This document shows positions 56,719-64,000 of a DNA stretch of 64,000 bases, one piece after another (position 1 is the stretch's first letter; every line of letters starts with the position of its first letter). Source of the DNA: Enterobacteriaceae bacterium RIT693. GTDB lineage: Bacteria > Pseudomonadota > Gammaproteobacteria > Enterobacterales > Enterobacteriaceae. Made by a program: the position numbers and the translations under genes. The notes beneath the pieces are model-generated. The model had not been told where the DNA came from and did not search any database. It saw only the letters and a list, made by a program, of their open reading frames with translations. The stretch covers positions 62,001-126,000 of the forward strand of contig WJYK01000001.1 in assembly GCA_009668225.1 (NCBI GenBank), written 5' to 3'.

Positions 56719-56761
56719 GGCACACCTGTAATTAACGAACAAATAACCGGTGCCGCCAGAG

Positions 56762-57745
56762 CTAACGCACCAGACCCAGTAACTCCTTAAGCAGCGTTTC
56801 AGCCAGTGGCGAAGCGAGCTGCGCATCCACCGGCAGATACCACCAGTTTGTATGCCCCTCTGCAAACGCACGGCATTTCACCGCATCTTTTTCCGTCATC
56901 AGTACCGTTTGCTCAGAGTCGGAGATATTCAGCATATCCAGCTCGGTAATCGCCTGATGATCGGCAAGCGCAACGGTTTCCATCGGTGTGATGCCGCACT
57001 GCTCGAGCGTGGCAAAAAAGCGCGGCGGATGGCCAATACCGGCCATTGCGACAACGTTGGTAAAATCCGTCACCGGGCGGCGCTCGCCGCTGAGTAAGTT
57101 AACCGCAAGCCCTGGCTCAAGACGCATTGCAATTTCACCGACCTGAGGTTCACCGCCGTTAACGATAACCGCATCCACGCTGCGCAGACGCCCTGCTCTC
57201 TCGCGCATAGGGCCTGCGGGTAACCACCAGCCGTTACCGAAACGACGCACGCCATCGACAACAACGATTTCTTTATCGCGCGCCAGAGCATAATGCTGCA
57301 GGCCATCGTCGGTGATGATAATTTGTGGAGCCGTTGCCTGTATCAGGGCTTTAACGGCATCACTGCGTTTGGGCGCGACGGCGACAGGCGCACCAGTACG
57401 CTGAAAGATCAGTACAGGCTCATCTCCAGCTTCAGAAGGCGTGGTTTGCGCATTAAGCAACAGAGGATAAGAGGCCGCTTTTCCGCCATAGCCGCGAGAG
57501 ACTACACCAACGCGAACACCGCGCTGCTGCAGTTGCTCAACAAGCCAGATAACCACCGGCGTTTTTCCGTTGCCGCCAGCCGTCAGGTTCCCAACCACAA
57601 CGACAGGCACCGGAGCGCGCCAGGCGGTGCGCAAGCCTAAGTGATAAGACAGACGAATAGCGCCGCTGACCAGGCCATATAGCCAGGAAAGCGGCAGCAG
57701 CAGCAGGTAGAGAGGTGATTTTCCCGACCAGATACGCGCTATCAT
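56762..57745 (-). CDS. lpxK: Tetraacyldisaccharide 4'-kinase LpxK
   Basis: Phosphorylates the lipid A disaccharide precursor at the 4' position, at the inner membrane; 327 aa. An N-terminal membrane helix ([19 protein letters not shown]) is followed by the P-loop [12 protein letters not shown] (about residues 52-63). The catalytic region TDDGLQHY with the DxD-type acidic residue lies near residue 150. The start overlaps the msbA stop by 4 bases, so the lipid A kinase and flippase are coupled. Confidence 0.97.
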   Translation of the reverse strand: MIARIWSGKSPLYLLLLPLSWLYGLVSGAIRLSYHLGLRTAWRAPVPVVVVGNLTAGGNGKTPVVIWLVEQLQQRGVRVGVVSRGYGGKAASYPLLLNAQTTPSEAGDEPVLIFQRTGAPVAVAPKRSDAVKALIQATAPQIIITDDGLQHYALARDKEIVVVDGVRRFGNGWWLPAGPMRERAGRLRSVDAVIVNGGEPQVGEIAMRLEPGLAVNLLSGERRPVTDFTNVVAMAGIGHPPRFFATLEQCGITPMETVALADHQAITELDMLNISDSEQTVLMTEKDAVKCRAFAEGHTNWWYLPVDAQLASPLAETLLKELLGLVR

Positions 57746-59490
57746 TCGCCGAATTGCATCTTATGCAGCTGGGCGTAAACCCCGCGATGAGCCAGCAGCT
57801 CCTGGTGAGGACCACGCTCAACGATGCGGCCATCTTCCACCACCACGATTTCGTCAGCCTGCTCGATAGTCGACAGACGGTGGGCGATAACCAGCGAGGT
57901 GCGGTTTTTCTGCAGTTCATCCAGAGCGGCCTGAATAGCGCGTTCTGATTCGGTATCGAGCGCAGAAGTCGCCTCATCGAGGATCAGTATCGGGCTATCG
58001 CGCAGCAGCGCGCGAGCAATAGCGATACGCTGACGCTGGCCGCCGGAGAGCAGCACACCGTTTTCACCGATCATCGTATCAAGGCCGTCATCCATCTTGC
58101 TGATGAAGTCCATGGCGTAGGCCATACGTGCGGCTTTTTCGATATCTTCGCGAGAATACTGCTCGGTACGAGCGTAGGCGATATTGTTGGCAATGGTGTC
58201 GTTGAACAAGTGAACATTCTGGGAGACCAGCGCAACCTGGTTACGCAGCGAGGCAAGGGTATAGTCGCGAATATCCTGGCCATCAACCAGAATCTCGCCC
58301 TTTTCCTGCTCGTAAAAACGTGTGATCAGGCTGGCGATGGTCGATTTACCGGAACCTGAGCGTCCGACCAGAGCAACGGTCTTACCGGCTGGAATGGTCA
58401 GATTGATGTCGCGCAGCGCAGGAACATCACGCCCCGGATAAGTAAAGGTGACATTGCGGAATTCAACATCGCCTTTAGAACGCTCAATGACCTGTTTGCC
58501 GCTGTCTTTTTCCTGCTCGGAATCGAGAATAGAGAACAGCGTCTGGCAGGCGGCCATCCCACGCTGGAACTGAGCGTTAACGTTGGTCAGCGACTTCAGC
58601 GGGCGCATCAGCGCGATCATGGAAGAGAAGACAACCGTAATCGTCCCCGCGGTGAGCGTTTCCATTACGCTTGGGAAACTTGCGGCATACAGCACGAAGG
58701 CCAACGCAAAGGAGGCAATTAGCTGAATAATAGGGTCAGAAATAGAGGACGCAGAAACCAGTTTCATCCCCTGGTTACGCATGCGGTTGCTAACCTTGTC
58801 GAAGCGATCGGTTTCCACCTGCTGGCCGCCGAAGATGAGCACTTCTTTATGCCCCTTGAGCATCTGCTCAGCGCTGGTTGTCACCTGCCCCATGGTGTTC
58901 TGCATATTTTTACTGATATTGCGGAAGCGCTTAGAAACAAAGCGAATCGCAAATGAGACGATGGGGGCCAGCACAATCAAAATAACCGACAGCTGCCAGC
59001 TGTACCAGAACATCAACACAAACAGGCCGATGATAGAGGCGCCTTCACGCACCACGGTTATCAACGCGCTTGAGGATGAAGAAGCAACCTGCTCAGAATC
59101 GTAGGTAATACGTGAAAGCAGCGTACCCGTTGACTGCTGATCGAAGAAAGCGACCGGCATTCCCATCATGTGGCTGAACAGGCGACGACGCATGTTCATT
59201 ACCACCATCCCTGACACCCATGAAATACAGTAGCTGGAGACATAGCTTGTGATGCCGCGCAGTACCATCAGGGCAATAACGGCCAGTGGCATCCACAACA
59301 GCACCGACGAGTCCGTTTTACCAAAACCATCATCCAGTAATGGTTTAAGCAGCGAAAGCATGTAGGTATCGCTCGCAGCATTAAGGATTAACGCTATCCC
59401 AGCCACAATCAGACCCGTTCTAAATGGGGATATCATCGGCCAGAGCCGGCGGAAAGTCTGCCACGTGGAGAGATCTTTATCGTTCTGCAT
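57742..59490 (-). CDS. msbA: Lipid A export ABC transporter MsbA
   Basis: Homodimeric half-transporter that flips lipid A-core across the inner membrane; 582 aa as in E. coli. Six transmembrane helices fill about residues 20-320. The nucleotide-binding domain has Walker [10 protein letters not shown] (about 376-384), Q-loop VSQNVHLF, signature LSGGQRQR, Walker [12 protein letters not shown] and switch His in IAHRLS. Start [18 protein letters not shown] at 59490; the longer frame to 59616 overlaps comEC and is not used. Confidence 0.98.
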   Translation of the reverse strand: MQNDKDLSTWQTFRRLWPMISPFRTGLIVAGIALILNAASDTYMLSLLKPLLDDGFGKTDSSVLLWMPLAVIALMVLRGITSYVSSYCISWVSGMVVMNMRRRLFSHMMGMPVAFFDQQSTGTLLSRITYDSEQVASSSSSALITVVREGASIIGLFVLMFWYSWQLSVILIVLAPIVSFAIRFVSKRFRNISKNMQNTMGQVTTSAEQMLKGHKEVLIFGGQQVETDRFDKVSNRMRNQGMKLVSASSISDPIIQLIASFALAFVLYAASFPSVMETLTAGTITVVFSSMIALMRPLKSLTNVNAQFQRGMAACQTLFSILDSEQEKDSGKQVIERSKGDVEFRNVTFTYPGRDVPALRDINLTIPAGKTVALVGRSGSGKSTIASLITRFYEQEKGEILVDGQDIRDYTLASLRNQVALVSQNVHLFNDTIANNIAYARTEQYSREDIEKAARMAYAMDFISKMDDGLDTMIGENGVLLSGGQRQRIAIARALLRDSPILILDEATSALDTESERAIQAALDELQKNRTSLVIAHRLSTIEQADEIVVVEDGRIVERGPHQELLAHRGVYAQLHKMQFGE

Positions 59491-59527
59491 TAAGTCGAAC
59501 CAGCCTTTTATGAAATAGCCGCATATT

Positions 59528-61795
59528 CTACCCATTATCGCGGGTGACGCCAAACCACTGATGATACCAACGGGGCAATATTTGTTCTCTGAAGCCAGAG
59601 ATTTGCCATTTATCACCCTTTATTTCAATCGTCAGCTGCCCGGACTGCGCGGTGTCGTACCATTGATAACCGTATTTCCGATAATGGTCGATAATCTTTG
59701 GGGACGGCAGCCGCCAGGCGTTATAGCGCGACGTCGAAGCCAGCGCCACGCTGCCGGAGACGGCTCGTAGCAGTGGGCCGCTGGATGATGTTCGGCTACC
59801 GTGGTGAGGAACCTGCAAAACATCGGCTTGTACGACCTGCCAGCGCCCTCTCAGCATAGCTAATTCCGCGCTCGCTTCCATATCGCCACTCAGTAACAGA
59901 CTAAAACCCCCTTTGCTTACCTTGACTACGCAAGAGCGATTGTTCCCTTTACCTTCGTGCTCTTCCGGTGGCCACAGCACATCAAATTGAATGTTCTGCC
60001 ATTGCCATTGCTGGCCACGAAAGCACGGTTCATGCCCTTCCCAGTGCAGAGGGCTACGGATGCTCAGCACGGGCCACTGCTGCTTAAGGCTTTTTAAGCC
60101 ACCGATATGGTCAAGATGTTCGTGGCTGACAATAACCTGTTCAGGCTGCAGGTTACGCCATTTTAACCACGGAATAATCACGGTTCTTGCCGCATCACCA
60201 CCAGGCCATGCATTTCCCGTATCGTAAAGTAATGCTTTCCCTTCTCGTTCGATAACAACCGCAAGCCCATGCCCGACATCAAGCATATGGACGGCCCAGC
60301 TATTGATAGCCGGTTTACGCCAGAAAGGGAATATCATCAAAAGCAACACCGCCGTAACCGCTGAAGGAGAACTTCGCCAAAACCCGCCTCGCCAGACAAT
60401 CACGGCCCACCAGGCAATGAACGCCAAAAACTGATAGCGGCGATCCACCTCCCTCCAGCCTTGCGGTAAGTTGGCCAATAGTGCAAATACGCCTGCCAGA
60501 GATTTATCCGCCAGAGACCAAATCCACTCGCCAATACCCGGTAACTCCCCAAATACCATGCCGGCCAGTATCAAAGGAACGCTAACGAACGTAATCAACG
60601 GCACGGCGAAGAGATTTGCTGCCAGCGAGGTCAAGCTTACGCCGTGAAATAACACCACCTGAAGCGGAATAAGCAGTAACGTGACGCCCGTTTGCAGGTA
60701 AAGCAGATCGATAAAAGGCCGAAACCAGCGATGGATGCCCATACGCGGCAGCGGCACCCACTGATACCAAAAGATAAGCCCGCACACCGCAAGAGCGGAT
60801 AGCCAAAGACTCTCCGCCAAAATAGCCAGCGGTTCACTAAACACAATGCCGGCCACACAGCAAAGCAGGACTTCCCACGAGGGCCACTTTCTGCCGCTAA
60901 GGCGTAGCACCATCCAGATCCCCATACCGACCAGTGTTCTTACGGCAGGAGGGTTCATGCCCGACAGCCAGGTATAAAATAGCGCGATGCTAAAGCTCAT
61001 CAACAGGGGAAAACGATAGCCGATCAGGAAGGTCGGTAGACAAAACTGTAACGCCCGCGCAAACAGCCAGCCAATGCCTCCGGCCAACGCAATATGCAGT
61101 CCAGAAATTGCCATGAGATGCGCGGTACCGGTGTCACGCATAATTTTTTTGACATCATCGCTAACGTCAATCCGCTCGCCAAACCCCAGAGCAATAATGA
61201 CCCCCTGCCATGGAAGGTGTGCGGTGGCATTTTTGGCTCGCTGTAGCCATTTCCCACGAAGATTACAGCGATCTGATAATAGACTGGCGTTCTGTACGCT
61301 GCCGTTAAACGGCAGAAGCTGTGAAAGCGCGTAACGCTGCCCATCAAAACTCCCCTCATTCAGCTGAGCATGTACTGGGCGAAGTCTTAGCGTCATCTGC
61401 CAGATCTGCCCTTCGCAGACGGGCTCAGGCAAAACGCTATTTCTTAATACCACGCCCGGAGCAGGAAACAGATAATGCTGGTTCAGCTTCACTATCTGTA
61501 GCTCGTGCCGCTTTTCACCGTCACTGCGCGTAACTTTCACCTGGGCAGTCAGCGGTTTTTGCCCAACGTCAGCCAACGCGTCCAGCATTTGCCGCGCGGC
61601 CAGAAGGCTCCAGCTCAGGAATAAAAGGCACAGCACCAGATACCGCACCCAGCGTACGTGCCCCAAAAATCCGGCCAGCGCCAGCGCAGTGGCCAGAAGC
61701 AGCAGAATGCCATTTCTTTCCGGAATAATTGGTAACCATAACAGTGGGAGAGAACTAAGCATAATAGCGCTGGCCACAGCCGGTATTGAAAACAC
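59528..61795 (-). CDS. ycaI: ComEC/Rec2 family DNA uptake channel (YcaI)
   Basis: Inner-membrane channel protein for single-stranded DNA uptake, 755 aa (E. coli 754). It has an N-terminal DUF4131-like segment, a central competence domain with about ten membrane segments and the signature [18 protein letters not shown] (about residues 222-239), and a C-terminal metallo-beta-lactamase domain ([41 protein letters not shown]), all ligands intact. GTG start at 61795, five bases after AAGGAGG. There are no stops or frameshifts, so the gene looks functional. A candidate CRP-S site lies upstream. Confidence 0.93.
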   Translation of the reverse strand: MFSIPAVASAIMLSSLPLLWLPIIPERNGILLLLATALALAGFLGHVRWVRYLVLCLLFLSWSLLAARQMLDALADVGQKPLTAQVKVTRSDGEKRHELQIVKLNQHYLFPAPGVVLRNSVLPEPVCEGQIWQMTLRLRPVHAQLNEGSFDGQRYALSQLLPFNGSVQNASLLSDRCNLRGKWLQRAKNATAHLPWQGVIIALGFGERIDVSDDVKKIMRDTGTAHLMAISGLHIALAGGIGWLFARALQFCLPTFLIGYRFPLLMSFSIALFYTWLSGMNPPAVRTLVGMGIWMVLRLSGRKWPSWEVLLCCVAGIVFSEPLAILAESLWLSALAVCGLIFWYQWVPLPRMGIHRWFRPFIDLLYLQTGVTLLLIPLQVVLFHGVSLTSLAANLFAVPLITFVSVPLILAGMVFGELPGIGEWIWSLADKSLAGVFALLANLPQGWREVDRRYQFLAFIAWWAVIVWRGGFWRSSPSAVTAVLLLMIFPFWRKPAINSWAVHMLDVGHGLAVVIEREGKALLYDTGNAWPGGDAARTVIIPWLKWRNLQPEQVIVSHEHLDHIGGLKSLKQQWPVLSIRSPLHWEGHEPCFRGQQWQWQNIQFDVLWPPEEHEGKGNNRSCVVKVSKGGFSLLLSGDMEASAELAMLRGRWQVVQADVLQVPHHGSRTSSSGPLLRAVSGSVALASTSRYNAWRLPSPKIIDHYRKYGYQWYDTAQSGQLTIEIKGDKWQISGFREQILPRWYHQWFGVTRDNG

Positions 61796-61911
61796 ACCCA
61801 CCTCCTTGTTACAGGCAGTGTGCACCAGTCTTGTTGTAGAATCAGAAAGTTATCACGAGAACACGAGATGTACTGGGCAACATTGAACCAGGTAAGCAAC
61901 GTTGCGTTCCC

Positions 61912-61933
61912 GCTTTAGAAACGGCTCGCAAAA
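61912..61933. promoter_or_regulatory. candidate CRP-S site upstream of comEC (ycaI)
   Basis: Read on the minus strand: TTTTTGCGAGCCGTTTCTAA, with a perfect TGCGA half-site, 6-base spacer and a partial TCtaA right half. It is centred about 127 bases before the comEC start. TGCGA marks Sxy-dependent CRP sites. Confidence 0.4.
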
Positions 61934-61944
61934 ACAGTGGGAAA

Positions 61945-61985
61945 GGAAAAAAAAATGGCACCTCATTTGAGGTGCCATTTTTGTT
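61945..61985 (-). terminator. ihfB terminator
   Basis: AATGGCACCTC-ATTT-GAGGTGCCATT, 11-bp perfect stem, followed on the minus strand by a run of nine or more Ts. Confidence 0.96.
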
Positions 61986-61997
61986 AACTCCGAAGAA

Positions 61998-62282
61998 TTA
62001 ACCATAAATATTGGCGCGGTCACGCAACTCTTTGCCTGGCTTAAAGTGCGGAACGTATTTACCTTCCAGATCCACTTTGTCGCCGGTTTTGGGGTTACGT
62101 CCGGTGCGAGGAGCGCGATAGTGTAAGGAGAAACTGCCGAAACCCCGGATTTCAATACGTTCACCCTCGGCGAGCGTAGAGGCCATATGCTCCAGCATTT
62201 CTTTCACCGCATCTTCTACCGCTTTCGCAGGGATGTGAGATTGCTGGGTTGCAAGTCTTTCGATCAATTCTGACTTGGTCAT
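61998..62282 (-). CDS. ihfB: Integration host factor beta subunit
   Basis: DNA-bending nucleoid protein, 94 aa, acting as heterodimer with IhfA. The start [20 protein letters not shown] matches E. coli; the frame start at 62300 adds six residues including part of the ribosome site. The DNA-binding arm [15 protein letters not shown], with the conserved intercalating Pro in GRNPKTG, is intact. It lies downstream of rpsA with a terminator between. Confidence 0.98.
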   Translation of the reverse strand: MTKSELIERLATQQSHIPAKAVEDAVKEMLEHMASTLAEGERIEIRGFGSFSLHYRAPRTGRNPKTGDKVDLEGKYVPHFKPGKELRDRANIYG

Positions 62283-62332
62283 GATTCCTCCGGTTTCCAT
62301 TCAGGAAAATTAGCTTACAGCTCTCAATCGAA

Positions 62333-62362
62333 CAAGGGCGGCCGAAGCCGCCCTGATTTTAT
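62333..62362 (-). terminator. rpsA terminator
   Basis: AGGGCGGC (62335-62342) / GCCGCCCT (62347-62354) with loop CGAA, between rpsA and ihfB. The minus-strand tail has only a short T-run (CTTGTT), so some readthrough to ihfB is possible. Confidence 0.7.
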
Positions 62363-62397
62363 ACCCTGGCAGAAGCCGGGATACAACGCTCGGACGA

Positions 62398-64000
62398 TTA
62401 CTCGCCTTTAGCTGCTTTGAATGCTTCAGCCATTGCGTTAGAGAAGTTGCCTTCTTCCTGTTTGTTGTTAACAGTCGCAATTGCATCTTTCTCGTCAGCT
62501 TCGTCTTTAGCACGAACAGACAGGCTCACAACACGGTTTTTACGATCAACGCCGGTGAATTTAGCTTCAACGTCGTCGCCAACGTTCAGAACCAGAGTTG
62601 CATCTTCAACGCGGTCACGGGAAGCTTCAGAAGCACGCAGGTAGCCTTCTACGCCATCTGCTAATTCAACTGTAGCACCTTTCGCGTCAACTGCCGTTAC
62701 TTTACCAGTAACGATAGTACCTTTCTTGTTCAGCGCAACGTAGTTGTTGAACGGATCTTCTGCGAGCTGTTTAACGCCCAGGGAGATACGCTCACGCTCT
62801 GCGTCAACCTGCAGAACAACAGCTGCAATTTCGTCGCCTTTTTTGTATTCACGAACTGCTTCTTCGCCTGCAACGTTCCAGGAGATGTCAGACAGGTGAA
62901 CCAGGCCGTCGATGCCGCCGTCCAGGCCGATGAAGATACCGAAGTCAGTGATAGACTTGATTTTACCTTCAACGCGGTCGCCTTTGTTGTGGGTCTCAGC
63001 GAACTGCTGCCATGGGTTGTTTTTGCACTGCTTCAGACCCAGGGAGATACGACGACGTTCTTCGTCGATATCCAGAACCATAACTTCCACTACATCACCA
63101 ACGTTAACAACTTTGGATGGGTGGATGTTTTTGTTGGTCCAATCCATTTCGGAAACGTGAACCAGGCCTTCAACGCCTTCTTCGATTTCAACGAAGCAGC
63201 CGTAGTCGGTCAGGTTGGTCACGCGACCAGTCAGTTTGGTACCTTCTGGATAACGCTTAGCGATAGCTACCCATGGATCTTCGCCCAGCTGTTTCAGGCC
63301 GAGGGATACACGAGTACGTTCGCGGTCGAACTTCAGCACTTTAACAGTGATTTCGTCGCCAACATTCACGATTTCGCTTGGATGCTTAACGCGTTTCCAT
63401 GCCATATCGGTGATGTGCAGCAGGCCATCAACGCCACCCAGGTCAACGAATGCGCCGTAGTCAGTGAGGTTCTTAACGATACCTTTAACTTCCATGCCTT
63501 CTTGCAGGTTTTCAAGCAGCTGATCGCGCTCTGCGCTGTTCTCAGACTCGATTACCGCACGACGGGAAACAACAACGTTGTTGCGCTTCTGGTCAAGCTT
63601 GATAACTTTGAACTCAAGCTCTTTGCCTTCCAGGTGCAGGGTGTCGCGAACTGGACGAACGTCAACCAGGGAACCTGGCAGGAACGCACGAATACCGTTC
63701 AGCTCAACAGTGAAGCCACCTTTAACTTTGCCGTTGATAACACCGACCACAGTTTCAGCTTCTTCGTAAGCTTTTTCCAGCGTGATCCAAGCTTCGTGAC
63801 GTTTAGCTTTTTCACGGGACAGCAGGGTTTCACCGAAGCCGTCTTCTACTGCGTCCAGCGCAACGTCAACTTCGTCACCAACCTGAATTTCCAGCTCGCC
63901 CTGGGCGTTTTTGAACTGCTCTGCCGGAATGGCGGACTCAGATTTCAGACCGGCGTCAACCAGTACTACGTCTTTGTCGATAGCAACAACAACACCGCGA
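62398..64000 (-). CDS. rpsA: 30S ribosomal protein S1 (cut by window end)
   Basis: Ribosomal protein S1, which brings mRNA to the 30S subunit by its S1 (OB-fold) repeats. The window holds 533 residues, from about residue 25 to the stop; the first 24 codons lie beyond base 64000. Five to six S1 repeats are visible from phrases such as [34 protein letters not shown]-type, [32 protein letters not shown] and [16 protein letters not shown]. The frame continues without a stop to the window end, so the ATG at 63750 is internal. Confidence 0.98.
   Translation of the reverse strand, partial: RGVVVAIDKDVVLVDAGLKSESAIPAEQFKNAQGELEIQVGDEVDVALDAVEDGFGETLLSREKAKRHEAWITLEKAYEEAETVVGVINGKVKGGFTVELNGIRAFLPGSLVDVRPVRDTLHLEGKELEFKVIKLDQKRNNVVVSRRAVIESENSAERDQLLENLQEGMEVKGIVKNLTDYGAFVDLGGVDGLLHITDMAWKRVKHPSEIVNVGDEITVKVLKFDRERTRVSLGLKQLGEDPWVAIAKRYPEGTKLTGRVTNLTDYGCFVEIEEGVEGLVHVSEMDWTNKNIHPSKVVNVGDVVEVMVLDIDEERRRISLGLKQCKNNPWQQFAETHNKGDRVEGKIKSITDFGIFIGLDGGIDGLVHLSDISWNVAGEEAVREYKKGDEIAAVVLQVDAERERISLGVKQLAEDPFNNYVALNKKGTIVTGKVTAVDAKGATVELADGVEGYLRASEASRDRVEDATLVLNVGDDVEAKFTGVDRKNRVVSLSVRAKDEADEKDAIATVNNKQEEGNFSNAMAEAFKAAKGE

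Noticed and set aside
1-64000. Mobile elements, CRISPR arrays, tRNA or rRNA genes, REP/ERIC repeats
   Set aside because: None recognised. The two accessory blocks have no transposase, integrase, flanking direct repeats or tRNA next to them.

Overview
The window is core chromosome of a member of the Enterobacteriaceae. Gene content and order follow the Escherichia coli K-12 helD-to-rpsA segment (read here in the opposite direction), and most proteins match the E. coli products in length and in long sequence stretches. Several details differ from E. coli (an extra ABC transporter after fabA, a TorYZ-type respiratory pair beside kdsB, an OmpF with an altered constriction loop, no fimbrial cluster between pyrD and ssuE), so this is a related genus. 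I cannot name the genus from sequence alone. I found no rRNA, tRNA, insertion sequence, prophage or CRISPR array.

Layout. 1-4.9 kb: 5' part of helD, yccF-yccS, the competence regulator sxy/tfoX, and sulA under a LexA operator. 5.1-9.4 kb: ompA with its long leader, matP, lonH (ycbZ, TTG start) and fabA with FadR and FabR operators. 9.6-13.7 kb: an added three-gene ABC importer, then the 55-codon rmf gene on the other strand. 14.1-21.7 kb: pqiABC, uup and rlmKL on the minus strand. 21.8-24.6 kb: ycbX, zapC, pyrD. 24.8-29.1 kb: the sulfonate operon ssuEADCB. 29.1-34.9 kb: pepN, pncB with a NadR box, asnS. 35.3-38.0 kb: ompF with OmpR-type control region, aspC. 38.0-41.4 kb: gloC, mepK, ldtD. 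41.5-48.8 kb: cmoM-mukF-mukE-mukB. 48.9-50.5 kb: elyC, ycbJ. 50.8-54.5 kb: the added torY/torC-torZ pair. 54.5-64 kb: kdsB-ycaR, ycaQ, lpxK-msbA, comEC, ihfB and rpsA (cut by the window end).

How the genes connect. Envelope functions dominate: lipid transport (PqiABC, MsbA), lipopolysaccharide synthesis (KdsB, LpxK), peptidoglycan 3-3 crosslink making and cutting (LdtD, MepK), ElyC, and the major porins OmpA and OmpF. Chromosome and division functions form a second theme (MukBEF, MatP, ZapC, SulA, IhfB, HelD). Sxy and ComEC, both parts of the dormant enterobacterial competence system, sit near opposite ends of the window, and each has a TGCGA-containing candidate CRP-S site upstream. The two accessory blocks (ABC importer, TorYZ pair) are intact, lie between otherwise conserved neighbours, and show no mobility genes. 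I see no clearly undescribed multi-gene system. The best leads are the substrate of the ABC importer, the OmpF loop 3 change, the CRP-S candidates, and the LonH protein with an intact protease dyad but no recognisable ATPase motifs.
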